A DNA stretch of 64,000 nt from Aureococcus anophagefferens (GCF_000186865.1 NW_008705573.1:330685-394684), one strand, 5' to 3'; positions 8,700 through 18,901 are shown, counted from the stretch's first letter. Notes: a model not told the origin generated them from the sequence alone. Numbers and translations: made by a program.

Positions 8700-10427
8700 A
8701 TGGCTCTCACGCGCGTTGGCGCCCAGACGGCGGTCTACTGCCTCAGCGATGGCGCCACTCTGCCCGCCTGGGTGAAGAGCGACCGCGCGCGCCGGCAGGC
8801 GCTGAAGGAGGACAGCGCCCTCGGGCGGCGCATCGATTTGCTGCAGGACTTCGAGTTCGAGGGCGGCACGCGCGGCGGCGAGGGCACGTCGAAGCGGATC
8901 AAGTTCAGCAGCGACGGCAACTACATCCTGGCCACGGGCGAGTACCCGCCGGCGGTCAAGGTTTTTGATCTCACCCAGCTCGGCATGAAGTACGAGCGGC
9001 GTTTGGGCTGCGAGTGCGTCGACGCCTTACCGCTGAGCCCCGACCTCGGCAAGATGGTCTTCCTGCTGGCGGACCGCACGCTCGACTTCCACGCGCCCTA
9101 CGGGACGCACTACAAGACGCGCGTGCCCACGGCCGGGCGGCGCCTCTTCTACGACGGCGCGCGCTGCTCGCTGCTGATCCCGTCCGCCAAGGGCAAGGTG
9201 CACCGCATGGACCTGGACGTGGGCAAGTTCGACGAGGACCTGGATCTCGGCAGCCCGGCGTCCTGCGTCGCGGCGCCGGCGCACGGCGGCGTCCCGCTCG
9301 TGGGGTTCGGCTGCGAGGACGGCGCGTGCCGGTTCTTCGATTTAAGGGCGGCGCGCGACCGGAAACCCGTGGCGACGCTCGACGTGGGCAACGACGTCAC
9401 GGCGCTGGCCTTCGACTTCGAGGGCATGCACGTCGCCTGCGGCACGCACGACGCCTACGTGTCGACCTACGACGTGCGGTCGTCGAAGCCCCTGGTCACG
9501 AAGGACCACCAGTACGGCCTCCCCGTCGTCGACGTCGTCTTCCACCGGAGCTCCCGGGAGTCGTCGAAGAAGCTCGTCCTCTCCGCCGACGCGCGCGTCG
9601 TCAAGGCCTGGGACGGCGACACGGGCGCCATCGAGTGCAACGTGGAGACGAACGCGCCGCTGTCGCACCTGGCCGTCGCGCCGGCGGGCGACGGCTCGGA
9701 CAGCGGCCTGCTGCTCTGCGCGGGCGAGCAGTCGAAGATCATGTCCTACTACGTGCCGGCCCTCGGCCGCGCGCCCAAGTGGTGCGCGTTCCTCGATTCG
9801 TTAACCGAAGAACTCGAGGAGACGGACCGCGCCACCTACGACGACTTCCGATTCGTCTCCGCGCGCGAGCTCGAGGACCTCGGCGCGGCGGACCTCGTGG
9901 GCACGCCCCAGCTCCGGGCCCACGCCCACGGCTACTTCGTCGACGCGAAGCTCTACAAGCGCCTCAAGGCCGTGTCGACGCCCGCGGCGTACGACGAGTA
10001 CAAGGCCAAGAAGGTCGCGAAAGCCATGGACGCGAAGAAGGAGAGCCGCATCCGCCGGGCCGACGCCGCGGACCTGCCCGCGGTCAACGCGGACCTCGCG
10101 CGGCGGCTCCTGGGCCAGGACGACGACGACGACGACGACGACGCGGCGGCGGGCGCGGTCGGCGCCGTCGACGACTCGGGCGACGAGGAGGACGCGCCCG
10201 CGCGGAAGACGCGGAAGCCGAAGAAGAAGCGCGAGCCCGCGGCGGCCGCGACGCCCGCGAACCCCCTCGGCGACGACCGCTTCGGCGCCATGTTCACGGA
10301 CGACCGCTTCCAGGTCGACACGGAGTCCGCGGAGTTCGCGCTCCGCCACCCGAAGCCGTCCCAGAGCGCGCCGAAGAAGCCCGCGGCCGACTCCTACGCG
10401 CGCAAGAAGAAGAAGCCGAGGAAGTAA
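8700..10427 (+). CDS. NOL10: Nucleolar protein 10 (NOL10/Enp2), ribosome biogenesis
   Basis: 575 residues, intronless. The N-terminus VYCLSDGATLPAWV, the RRIDLLQDFEF segment, WD40-like blades (YILATGEYPPAVKVFDL, DHQYGLPVVDVVFH, LSADARVVKAW) and the family block PKWCAFLDSLTEELEE plus DDFRFV match NOL10/Enp2, an SSU-processome WD-repeat protein of the nucleolus needed for 18S rRNA maturation. The C-terminal DDRFQVDTESAEFALRHP motif and Lys/Arg-rich tail are also typical. The start at 8700 aligns best with the family; an in-frame ATG at 8637 would add 21 residues. An acidic Asp run encoded by GAC repeats lies near 10119-10141. Confidence 0.93.
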   Translation: MALTRVGAQTAVYCLSDGATLPAWVKSDRARRQALKEDSALGRRIDLLQDFEFEGGTRGGEGTSKRIKFSSDGNYILATGEYPPAVKVFDLTQLGMKYERRLGCECVDALPLSPDLGKMVFLLADRTLDFHAPYGTHYKTRVPTAGRRLFYDGARCSLLIPSAKGKVHRMDLDVGKFDEDLDLGSPASCVAAPAHGGVPLVGFGCEDGACRFFDLRAARDRKPVATLDVGNDVTALAFDFEGMHVACGTHDAYVSTYDVRSSKPLVTKDHQYGLPVVDVVFHRSSRESSKKLVLSADARVVKAWDGDTGAIECNVETNAPLSHLAVAPAGDGSDSGLLLCAGEQSKIMSYYVPALGRAPKWCAFLDSLTEELEETDRATYDDFRFVSARELEDLGAADLVGTPQLRAHAHGYFVDAKLYKRLKAVSTPAAYDEYKAKKVAKAMDAKKESRIRRADAADLPAVNADLARRLLGQDDDDDDDDAAAGAVGAVDDSGDEEDAPARKTRKPKKKREPAAAATPANPLGDDRFGAMFTDDRFQVDTESAEFALRHPKPSQSAPKKPAADSYARKKKKPRK

Positions 10428-10533
10428 GGGCTTTTCGAGGTAGCGCATCCCATCAGTGAAGGCAGCAGTGATTCGAGTGGGTTTATTAACTTCAACTTGA
10501 AGTCCAAGCCTTCCTGCGCGAGTCCGGTCCGCG

Positions 10534-11130
10534 ATGGCAGCGTCTCTACCTAGCTTCGCGCTCGTGTTGTGCAGCCTCGTCGTCGCGGTCGGCGGGGAGA
10601 GCGTTCGGCCGTCGTCCCTCGGTCTCGTGCTGTGGAGCCTCGTCGTCGCCGTCGGCGGGGAGGGCGTTCGGCCGTCGTCCGACGGTCTGGCCTACGGGTA
10701 TTGGCACCACTACTCCATGGCCAACGGCAGCACGGGCACGGCCCGCTGCGAGTGGCACTTCGACGACGACGAGCACGGGAGCGTCGACATGGAGGGCGTC
10801 GACCAGCTGTTTCCCCCGACGAACGCGAGCGCCGCCGCGCTCGGGAACGTCACGAAGGTGTTCACGTCGGCGTGGCACGGCGACGCGACGGCGTGGCACC
10901 GGAACCCGGCGCCGCAGCTCGTCTACACAAACGCGGGCTACGCGAACTTCACGACGGACGACGGGACGACGATCACCATGGGCCCCGGCGACGTCTACCT
11001 GGGCGAGGACCAGCGCACGGCCCGCGGCCATCGCACGACGCGTGTCCGCGACGGCGCCGCGTGGCTGGCGACGTTCGTCCAATTCGGCCACCACGCGCCA
11101 ACGGTCGACGCGCCCTGCTGGCTCCGCTAG
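10534..11130 (+). CDS. Secreted cupin-like protein
   Basis: 198 residues with an N-terminal hydrophobic signal sequence that is itself duplicated: a 63-bp tandem repeat (10561-10623 and 10624-10686) encodes LVLCSLVVAVGGESVRPSS and LVLWSLVVAVGGEGVRPSS. The C-terminal part (PQLVYTNAGYANFTTDDG, TITMGPGDVYLGED, GHRTTRV) fits the beta-strands of a small cupin barrel of the type that binds a metal or small ligand. Several N-x-S/T sites (NGS, NAS, NVT, NFT) suggest glycosylation. Function beyond the fold is unknown. The duplication may give a second signal-like segment or be a recent slippage event. Confidence 0.7.
   Translation: MAASLPSFALVLCSLVVAVGGESVRPSSLGLVLWSLVVAVGGEGVRPSSDGLAYGYWHHYSMANGSTGTARCEWHFDDDEHGSVDMEGVDQLFPPTNASAAALGNVTKVFTSAWHGDATAWHRNPAPQLVYTNAGYANFTTDDGTTITMGPGDVYLGEDQRTARGHRTTRVRDGAAWLATFVQFGHHAPTVDAPCWLR
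10561..10686 (+). repeat. Two-copy 63-bp tandem repeat in a signal peptide region
   Basis: Copies at 10561-10623 and 10624-10686, in frame (21 codons each), differing at a handful of sites. They double the hydrophobic segment of the cupin-like protein. Confidence 0.85.
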
Positions 11131-11173
11131 TAAACGTTCGGGTGATCCTACGCGAGCGCGCGGACATGGTGAC

Positions 11174-12462
11174 TTATCGCGCGTTACGCCGCCGCGAGTC
11201 GAGGCGCCAGCCCGTCTCCTCGATGACGCGGCGCACGTCGGCCGCGCACGCGGCCTCCTGGTCGTCGAAGCGCGCGCGGTCCTCGCGCGACCGGCCGCGG
11301 ATGTTCATGTGCATGTGCGACTCGGCGATGGGGTCGCCGTGGACGCCGAGCTTCAGGTCGTAGGTCAGGGTGCCGTTGGCCCGCTCGAACTCGCGCATGT
11401 AGGTCTCGAAGAGGCTCGGGTGCGACGGCACGTTCACCTGCCGGTGGGCGCCGTCCGCCGTCGTCTGGTGCGAGACGAGGTCGTAGACGGCCCGCGGCAG
11501 GGACGCGTTGAGCCCAATCAGCGACAGCCGGGGCCGCGGGTCGTGGGCGTGGTGCAGCTCCCAGGTCCGCTGGATGTGCTTGTTGTCCACGGGGATGATG
11601 GGCAGCTGGCAGAGGTTGACGCCGTAGGCGATGAGCGGGATCGCGAGGCGCGACGCGGACGGCCCGTTGTTGCCCTTGCAGACCTGCATGAGGCCGCCGC
11701 CCCGCACGCCCGCCTGGTCGACGGCGCAGGGCCCCGCGGCCTCGACGGCGCGGTAGAGGCAGCGGTCGTGCATGCGCTGCACGGCCTCGAAGTAGACGGG
11801 CGCCGCGCCGCGCGACACGAGGCCCCACTGGTCCTCGAGGCCCGCGTTCAGCGTCATGGGCCCCACGCAGTGGCCGAGCTGCTCGCTGCAGACGAAGCGC
11901 GCACCCGGCGGCGCGGCGGGCCAGTCCTCGTAGCGCGGCAGGCGCATGCCGTAGCTAACGTCGCTCCGCGCGGAGATGACCCACGCGTACCTCTCGCCGC
12001 GGGACACCTCGCGCGCCTGGACCGCGTTCCAGCACTCGTTGCGCTTCGCGTAGGCGGCCTGGTTGATGGCGCCGGGCTTGTCGCCGATCGTGTTCTCCGG
12101 GTACGCGGACGTCGCGAGGCCGCACGCCGGCGGCGCGTATAGCTCGACCGCGACACCGAGACGGGCCTCAAAAAGTCGCCGAGCGCCTCCTCGACGCTCA
12201 GGTTGCCCGGGTAGGGCAGCGCGGGGTAGAACTTGCGGTCCGTGGCGTGGTGCGTCCAGCCGGCGCCGTGCGGCTCGTCGAGGACGACGAAGACGTCGAC
12301 GTGGTCGCGGCCCACGGCGTCGACGTGCGTCGCCGCGATGTTCGGCGCGACCAGCGGGAACGTGCGCTCGAGGCCCGTGACGCACAGGGCCACCATGGCC
12401 ACGGCATCCGCGGTTGCCATGTAGAGGGCGAGGGCTGCCCATTGCGGGAAGCGACAGCCCAT
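11174..12462 (-). CDS. Glycosyltransferase-like type II membrane or secreted protein, one frameshift
   Basis: Starts MGCRFPQWAALALYM at 12462 with a hydrophobic N-terminus, then ALCVTGLERTFPLVAPNI and DHVDVFVVLDEP, a pattern seen at the start of algal proteins annotated as glycosyltransferase-like. The frame breaks in the run of five A at 12170-12174 (minus strand GACTTTTTGAG): one more T would join GDF directly to FEARLGVAVELYAPPACG. So either a one-base sequencing error in a homopolymer or a real lesion. Downstream segments (WVISARSDVSYGMRLP, NAGLEDQWGLVSRG, YGVNLCQLPIIPV) keep strong coding bias, favouring a sequencing error. Total about 430 residues. Family assignment is tentative. Confidence 0.6.
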
Positions 12463-12620
12463 GCCGCGACCGGCCGGTCTGACGTTTCGGCCAATAATGC
12501 CGCCACCTTGCACCCAGCGCACGATGGCAGAGCGCAGATTGGGCAGCCCGATGTAGCGAGGCGAAGCAGGCGCGCGAGGACGTCGCAACGCGAAGAAGGC
12601 CCAGACCGGAGACGCCGCAT

Positions 12621-15600
12621 ATGGCCGCGCAGGGCTCGGCGGTGAACGCGACGAAGCAGAAACGGACGACCTTCGGGTTCAGCTTCTCCGTCGCGAGCGG
12701 CGCCAAGGCGCGGCCGGACCAGGGCGTCACGTTCAACGGCACGAAGATCAAGCACCTGAAGCCGGGCTGCGCGGCCCAGAAGAAGGGCCTGAAGGTGGGC
12801 TGGGTCGTCGTCGCCGTCGACTCGCTGCTCGTGGCCAGCGAGGCCGAGCTCCGCGCGGCCATCGACGCGAGGCTCGCCGGCGGCGGCGGCCACTTCTACC
12901 GCGTGCACTGCCGCGTCGACGACGGCTCCGCGGAGGCGCTGCGCGCGTCGCGGAAGAAGGACCTCGAGAAAGCCTTCAAGAAGAAGGACGCGCTCGGCGC
13001 CGTGGACCTGCGGGACCTGGAGGCGCACCGCGACGACGTCGTGAAAGACGTAGCGCTCGTGCTCAAGTTCCTCCGCCGCGAGGCCCTGGGCGAGCTCGAG
13101 GTGCTGCTCGCGACGGCCACGGCGGCGGAGATCGAGCGCTTCCGCGAGCTGCTCGCGGCCCTGGAGCGCGACGACGTCCCGGAGATCGAGCGCGTGACGA
13201 ACGTCGTCGAAGACGTCGCGCGGAGGGACGGCTACGGCCAGGTCTGCCTCCACAAGGCCCGGTCCGGCGACGCCGCCCGGGCGCTGCTGGCGCGGCTCCC
13301 GGCGCTCGCGCGGTCGAAGGACGACCGCGGCGACGAGCCGCTCCATCGCCTGCTGGCCGCCGCGCCGCCGCCGCGGCCCACGGACGCGACGCTCCTCGCG
13401 CTCCTCGAGTCGTCCCATACCCGCGGCGACGCGGCGATGGCGCTCCTGACACCAGATGCCAACGGCGTCCTCCCCTGCCACCGCCTGCGGCGCCTCGGCG
13501 CGCCGCCGGGGTCGCCCGTGCGCCTCGCGCTCGACGCGCTCGACGCGGCGATGCCGTCGTGGGAGCGCGTCCGCGACGCGCTCGCGTCGTCGGACCTCGC
13601 GGGCCAGACGGCGCGCCTGCGGTCGAAGCTCAGCGACCACAACATCGTCGCCTGGCTCGCGCCTCCCGGCGACGACGCGGCGGCGACCCCCGCCGGGGGC
13701 TCGCTCGACGGCCTCTGGCGCTGCGTCGCGTTGGACGGCCGCCACGACGAGTGCGACATGGTCCTCGACGGCGGCGCCGGCCGCTACTTCGGCGGCCCCG
13801 TGCTCGAGGGCACGCTCAGCGACGTGACACGGGACGGCGACCGCGTGACCTTTTCCTACGAGAACTCCGCGGGCCACGCGGGAGGCGCGGGCCACTGGCG
13901 CGTCGTCGGCTCGTCGCTCCTCGCGGGCGAGTACGCCTTCGAGGACAAGACCTACGCCTGGGTCTGCGCGCGCGCCGCGCTGCCCGTCTGGTCCGTGCTC
14001 GTGGACTACCACTGCTTCGGCGACGTCGACGTCGCGCACACGGCGACGAGCGCCGAGCGGCTCGCCGCCGTCTGGGCCGCGCTCGAGGGCCTCCTCGCGG
14101 GCGATCGCGGCGACGACGCCGACGCGCTCGCGCGCGCGCTCCTGCGGGCGACGCGGGGGCCGCGGGCCCTGGAGGACGCGCGGGAGCCCTACCGCGCGGC
14201 GTGCGAGACGCTCCTCGCGGGGAAGCGGGCGGCGCTCGTCGCGGCGCTGGACGCGGCCTACGCCGCGGACGTCGCCGGCGGCGGCGACGACGGCGCGTGG
14301 CTCGGCGCGGCGGAGAGCGCGCTGCTCGTGCCCGTGGAGCGGTGGCGGCGGCTGCGCTGCGACGTCGACTACGAGAGCAACGTCCGCGACCCGGCGCCGG
14401 CGTGGGTCGCGGCGCGCGACGTCCGCGGCGCCTTCGACGCGCTCCGCGCCGTCGGCGCCGTCGCCGGCGCGTACGACTTCCGGCGCCAGGTCGCGGACCG
14501 GCACCCGCCGAAGCAGCTCGGCGACCAGGGGGCGCGCTTCCTCCGCTGCGACGCGCTCCACCGAAGAGGGCTCTACGGGTCGGACGTCGCGTCCACGCTC
14601 GCGGGCGTGGAGCGGGTCGCGGAATCGGAGGGCGCGGAATTCAAGCGCCGGACGTCCGTGAAGAAGCTGCCGCGGCTCCTCGCGAAGACGCGCGAGGTGT
14701 TGGACGAGCTCGGCGACTGCGACGCGGATTTGGCGCGGACCGCGTCGTGCTGGGTCCTCGACTGGCTCGCGTGCTCCGTGGTCTGCCGCGACGCGGCCGC
14801 GCTGCGGCGCGTCTTCGTCCGGCTGCTGGCCGGCGACGGCGGCGGGAAGGCGCTCCGCGTGAAGAACACGTTCCGGCCGCAAGGCGGCGACGTCGAGTAC
14901 CGCGACGTCAAGGTCTGGATCTCGGGCCTCGGCGGCTACCGGGCCGGCGCGTCGCGGCCGCCGCTGGTCGTCGAGGTGCAGCTCCACCTCGCGTCGTTCC
15001 ACGAGGTTCTCAAGCATCGACACGTCATCTACGAGTTCGTCCGCGGCGACTACGACTGGCGACCCTACGACCGGTCGAAGCGGCGGGGGGACGGACCGGG
15101 CGAGGCAAAGCCGCGCGTCGAAGCGCCGACCGCGGCCGTCGCCGACGACGACGACGTGGGCCTGGCGACGGCCGACGCGCTCGTGGCGCAGTCCGCCGAT
15201 CCCGCTTCGACCGATCCCGCGCTTCCGCCGATCAAAGCGGGCGAGCAGATCCGCGTCGTCGAGCGGACCTACGCCGAGGGCGCGAGCGCCGCCGACGCCA
15301 TGCGGCTGCGCTTCGACGCCGTCAAATCGCCCGACCGCGACTGGGCCCCGCGCGCCGGCTGGGTCTCGGCGGTATGGCAGGGGGGCGTGTGGTTCGCGCC
15401 GCAGCGGCCCGAGCGCGTCGTCGCGATCGAGCTCCGCGACATCACGTCCCTCGAGGTCGACGCGCTGGTCACGTCGGGCTACCTGCTCGACGGGTCCCTG
15501 TCGGGCGACGAGGAGTCTCCCGGCCTGCTCGGCGCGGTCCACCGCGCCGCCGGGCCGCAGCTCGAACAGGCCATGGCGAGCCACAAGGCCCGGCTCGAAA

Positions 15601-16130
15601 AGGACGGGACGAACGACAAAGATTTCACAGAGCGGCGCGTCGTCGTCACGCCGGGCTTCGATCTCAAGGCGACGGTCGTCCTGCACACGGAGGTGGAGTA
15701 CGCGGACGGCAAGCGTGCCGACGAGTGCATCGCCGAGCAGCTCGCGCGATGCCTCGACGTCGCCGCGGAGGCGGGCCACCGCTCCGTCGCCGCGCCCATG
15801 CTCGGCACGGGCCTCCAGGGCCAGGACGTCGCCGACGCGGCGCGAGGCTGCATCGCGGGGCTGGTTCGGTGGTACGCGGGGTGCCCGCCGCACCTCCACC
15901 TGCCCAAGGGCGCGAACCAGCGGGCGAAACCGCCGCCGCAGGTGACCATCTGCGTCTTCCCCGACGACCGCTACTTCGAGACCGTGTCGGCCCTGGTCGA
16001 CGCCGCGGATCGCGCGAACGTGAAGATCCAGCGGCTCCCCGCGCGCTACGTCCAGGCCCGGGAGCGGGAAGCGATTCGACGAGCGCGCGAGACCGCGAGG
16101 TCCGCGGAGGAGACGAGGCCGCTCGTCTAA
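12621..16130 (+). CDS. PDZ / RelA-SpoT-like / macro domain protein
   Basis: 1169 residues in one exon. Residues about 15-95 look like a PDZ domain (IKHLKPGCAAQKKGLKVGWVV). About 120-340 is helical and repeat-like, possibly degenerate ankyrins (GDEPLHRLL). About 360-455 is a beta-rich module (LDGLWRCVALDGRHDECDM). About 645-810 resembles a RelA/SpoT-type nucleotidyltransferase fold: LRVKNTFRPQ, EYRDVKVWI and VVEVQLHLASFHEVLKHRH. About 930-1090 is a macro domain (VVAIELRDITSLEVDALV; AAPMLGTGLQGQ), an ADP-ribose-binding fold. The combination suggests nucleotide signalling or ADP-ribose metabolism, but whether either domain is catalytic cannot be judged. No signal peptide or membrane segment. Confidence 0.8.
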   Translation: MAAQGSAVNATKQKRTTFGFSFSVASGAKARPDQGVTFNGTKIKHLKPGCAAQKKGLKVGWVVVAVDSLLVASEAELRAAIDARLAGGGGHFYRVHCRVDDGSAEALRASRKKDLEKAFKKKDALGAVDLRDLEAHRDDVVKDVALVLKFLRREALGELEVLLATATAAEIERFRELLAALERDDVPEIERVTNVVEDVARRDGYGQVCLHKARSGDAARALLARLPALARSKDDRGDEPLHRLLAAAPPPRPTDATLLALLESSHTRGDAAMALLTPDANGVLPCHRLRRLGAPPGSPVRLALDALDAAMPSWERVRDALASSDLAGQTARLRSKLSDHNIVAWLAPPGDDAAATPAGGSLDGLWRCVALDGRHDECDMVLDGGAGRYFGGPVLEGTLSDVTRDGDRVTFSYENSAGHAGGAGHWRVVGSSLLAGEYAFEDKTYAWVCARAALPVWSVLVDYHCFGDVDVAHTATSAERLAAVWAALEGLLAGDRGDDADALARALLRATRGPRALEDAREPYRAACETLLAGKRAALVAALDAAYAADVAGGGDDGAWLGAAESALLVPVERWRRLRCDVDYESNVRDPAPAWVAARDVRGAFDALRAVGAVAGAYDFRRQVADRHPPKQLGDQGARFLRCDALHRRGLYGSDVASTLAGVERVAESEGAEFKRRTSVKKLPRLLAKTREVLDELGDCDADLARTASCWVLDWLACSVVCRDAAALRRVFVRLLAGDGGGKALRVKNTFRPQGGDVEYRDVKVWISGLGGYRAGASRPPLVVEVQLHLASFHEVLKHRHVIYEFVRGDYDWRPYDRSKRRGDGPGEAKPRVEAPTAAVADDDDVGLATADALVAQSADPASTDPALPPIKAGEQIRVVERTYAEGASAADAMRLRFDAVKSPDRDWAPRAGWVSAVWQGGVWFAPQRPERVVAIELRDITSLEVDALVTSGYLLDGSLSGDEESPGLLGAVHRAAGPQLEQAMASHKARLEKDGTNDKDFTERRVVVTPGFDLKATVVLHTEVEYADGKRADECIAEQLARCLDVAAEAGHRSVAAPMLGTGLQGQDVADAARGCIAGLVRWYAGCPPHLHLPKGANQRAKPPPQVTICVFPDDRYFETVSALVDAADRANVKIQRLPARYVQAREREAIRRARETARSAEETRPLV

Positions 16131-16242
16131 AAGAAACCACATGCTTCTGCGCCTCGCCCGGTCGCGCGCCGCGGAGGCGGCACGTCTCTAAGAGACCTTA
16201 GGGAAGGGAACAAGTGTTGGGCGGGGAGCGGGGCGCCGGTCG

Positions 16243-17375
16243 TCACTCCGTCGCGCCCGGGACGAGGCACGACTCGACCTTCTCCTGGAGGTACTTGCGG
16301 TCCAGGTTGCGGCCGATGAAGACGATCTTGGACCAGCGGGGCTCGTCCTTCTGCCACTCCGTCTTCGCCGGGCCGAAGTCGATCTGCTCGTGGACGCCCT
16401 GGAAGACGAACTTCTGCGCGCCCTGCCCCGCGAAGCTCAGCACGCCCTTCGTGCGGTAGAGGTCCGCGGCGCGCGCCTGGAGCAGCTCGGCCATGAACAT
16501 GTTGAACTTGGGCACGTCGAGGAAGCCCTCCACGGCGATGCCGCAGGACGAGACCATGGACAGGTCGTGGACCTTCTTCTGGCCCTCGGCGCCCTCGACC
16601 CCGAAGAGCACGGGGTCGAGCTCCGTGCACCGCTCGACGTCGAAGGACGACACGCCCACGATCTTCGACAGGTCGACGATCGACCGCTCGCACGTGATGA
16701 TCTCGGCGAAGTGGTTGATGGTCTTGACGCGCGCCGTGATCGCCGCCAGCTCCTCGTCGTTGACCAGATCGACCTTGTTGAGCAGCACCTTGTCGCAGAA
16801 AGCGATCTGCTGCACGGCCTCGTTCACGGCGCCCTCGGGCTTCACCTCGTCGAGGTGGCTCTGGACGTGCTTCGCCGACGCCAGACACAGCACCGAGTCG
16901 ATGACGAAGTTGTCGTCGATCCACTGGTTGCTCTTCAGCGTCGCGATGATCGGCGCGGGGTCCGCGAGGCCCGTCGTCTCGAGCATGACGGCGTCGAACT
17001 GCGTGCGCTTCTCGACCAGGCCGCCGAGCGTGCGCACGAGGTCGCCGCGGATGGAGCAGCACGCGCAGCCGTTGTCCATCTGGATGAGGTCCTCCTTCGA
17101 CGCCATGTTCTCGCTCACGAGCTTCTCGTCGATGTTGATCTCACCGAACTCGTTCTCGATGACGCAGATGCGCTTGTCGCCTAACGAGGTGGCGCGTCGT
17201 TGTGTGCGGCGCCGCGCGCGTTCTGCGGCGAGCATCTGAAAAAGGACGCGGGGGGCGCGCGCTGCTCCGTGAGGATGTAGTTGATGAGCGTCGTCTTGCC
17301 CGCCCCTAAGAATCCCGTCACGATCGTGAACGGCGTCTTCGCCGAGCCGTCGGGGGCCTCGGAGGAGGAGGCCAT
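16243..17375 (-). CDS. CobW/COG0523-family metal-chaperone GTPase (ZNG1-like)
   Basis: Two exons (17375..17261 and 17180..16243) give 350 residues. Walker A GFLGAGKTTL, the metal-binding motif CACC (GCACCSIRGD), ENEFGEINID, ETTGLADPAP and the guanine-binding NKVDL are all present, followed by the CobW C-terminal domain (GVHEQIDFG; KIVFIGRNLDRKYL). The family passes zinc or cobalt to client enzymes using GTP; the cytosolic eukaryotic members activate methionine aminopeptidase, so a similar role is inferred. The 80-nt intron 17181..17260 uses a GC donor (GAGCAGC then GCGCGCC) and restores LTEQRDKRICVIENEF. An in-frame ATG at 17444 would add 23 residues. Confidence 0.87.
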
Positions 17376-17826
17376 TGCTGTCGACGGTGGCGCGCGCTTC
17401 GGCGTCGGCGTCGCAGACGGTCGCTGGAGTCGAGACGAGTTCATGAATCAACTTTTATTGCAGTCGTCAAAAAGAGGGCAACGCTCCGCGCGCGCGCCGC
17501 GCCCGCGCGCCGGGCGACGAGTCGCGTGTTGCAGAAGACCGTAGCCTGCGTCGGGACGCGCGCGCGCGCCCGATAGAGGCTACGAGATTGCTTGTGATTA
17601 CAGATGGGCAGCCTTCCTAGGCGTAGAGGACTTGTGCCAGCCTGCGGCCCGGGGGCCACGAAGCAGGCGTGCTCCATCGAAAAAGGTAAGTAGAACCATA
17701 CTAAAACCTAAAGATGGCAAAAGGACGCGCTCGCCTCTCTTAAGGGCCGCCGCCGCGTCATTCAGCCGGGCACGCGAGAGCGCGCTCGGCCATCGGGGGT
17801 CGGATGTGCCCCGGCAGGGACTCGAG

Positions 17827-18131
17827 ATGGCGGAGGAACTCCAAGCCGACATGATCAGCATGGGCCTGCTGGACCCGGACGACCCCATCTACACGTTCGG
17901 CGACAGGGCTCGCCTCGGGCCGACGTCCCCGACAGCGCCACGAGCTCGCACAGCCCGCGTCCGCGGACTCGGCGGTCGCGCCGTCTCCGCGCGCGGTCGA
18001 GTCCGTCGACGGCTCGGCGCCCGCGGACGCGCCGCTCCCGGCGGCGCTCGAGCCGTCGCCCGACGCGCCGGCCTCGGCCGTCGAGGGCTCGACGCGCGCG
18101 CCCGTCTCCGCGGACGCGACGCCCGACGCGG
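17827..18131 (+). CDS. Possible small gene with Pro/Ala/Ser-rich tail, exon structure unresolved
   Basis: MAEELQADMISMGLLDPDDPIYTFG begins at 17827 with good coding bias. After about 17930 the strong G/C-third-position frame shifts by +1 and reads a Pro/Ala/Ser/Asp-rich segment (ELAQPASADSAVAPSPRA and on) until about 18131. A very short intron or an indel between 17905 and 17935 would connect them. No stop codon can be assigned before the next gene at 18300. The N-terminus is acidic and not recognised. Treat boundaries as provisional. Confidence 0.35.
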
Positions 18132-18299
18132 CGATAAGTGGTGCGAGACGAGCATGCTATCGGGAATGTGCGACTTGTGGCTGCACGAGTTCCTCGCGCG
18201 GACCTCAGCGTTCGTCGCGGCGCCAGCCGGCGCGGCGGGCCATGGCACCCTGGCGGGAGCTCGTCGCGTGTCGGCTCGAGCTCAGCCACTGCAGCGACG

Positions 18300-18901
18300 A
18301 TGGCCATGTTGCTCTCGACGAGATTGGTCGCGGCCCGCGTCGGCGCCCCCCTCGCGCGGCGGGCGGCGCGCCCCCTGAGCGACGCCGCGGCGGGCCTCCA
18401 GCTGAGCTTCAGCTCGCCCCACACGGTCTTTTATTTCGAGCAGGGCGTCGACTCCGTGACGCTGCCCGGCGTCTCCGGCGAGTACGGCGTCACGTCGGGC
18501 CACTCGCCCCTCGCGGAGCAGCTCAAGCCGGGCGTCGTCTCCATCATCCACGCCGCGCGTCCGCGGCGTCTTTCGCCGCGGGGCGGGGGATTTCGGACGC
18601 GCGCGGCCGCCGCCGGTCGACCGCATCCGCGAGAGAGGTTCGCCCGCCGCGCGCGCGCTCGGAACGCGAAACATCCCAGGCGGGCGACGAGCCGGAGAAG
18701 TACTTCGTCTCCGGCGGCTTCGCGTTCACGGACGACGTGAAGACGGAGGTGTCGGCGCTCGAGGCGATCAAGCTCGAGGACCTCGACGCCGACAAGATCA
18801 AGGCCGAGTACTCCAAGGTCGCGAGCGCCGAGGACGACGAGTCCAAGCTCGTCGCCGAGACGACCAAGGCCATGGCCGCGGCCATCGGCGTCACGCTCTA
18901 G
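18300..18901 (+). CDS. ATP5F1D: Mitochondrial F1Fo ATP synthase subunit delta (bacterial epsilon type)
   Basis: Two exons (18300..18554 and 18680..18901) give 158 residues. An Arg/Ala-rich mitochondrial presequence (MAMLLSTRLVAARVGAPLARRAARPLS) precedes the family core: SVTLPGVSGEYGVTSGHSPL and LKPGVVSIIHAAGDEPEKYFVSGGFAF form the beta-sandwich, followed by the C-terminal helical hairpin. The subunit sits in the central stalk of the rotor and couples proton flow to ATP synthesis. The intron 18555..18679 (125 nt) starts with GC, ends with CCCAG and restores IHAAGDEPEKYF; its donor can fold into a strong stem. It is not recognisable as an introner. Confidence 0.9.

Noticed and set aside
12198..16142. 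1314-codon minus-strand open frame
   Set aside because: Arg/Val/Gly-rich shadow of the PDZ/macro gene; high-GC genes leave antisense frames open. It has no domain and its third-position bias mirrors the plus-strand gene.
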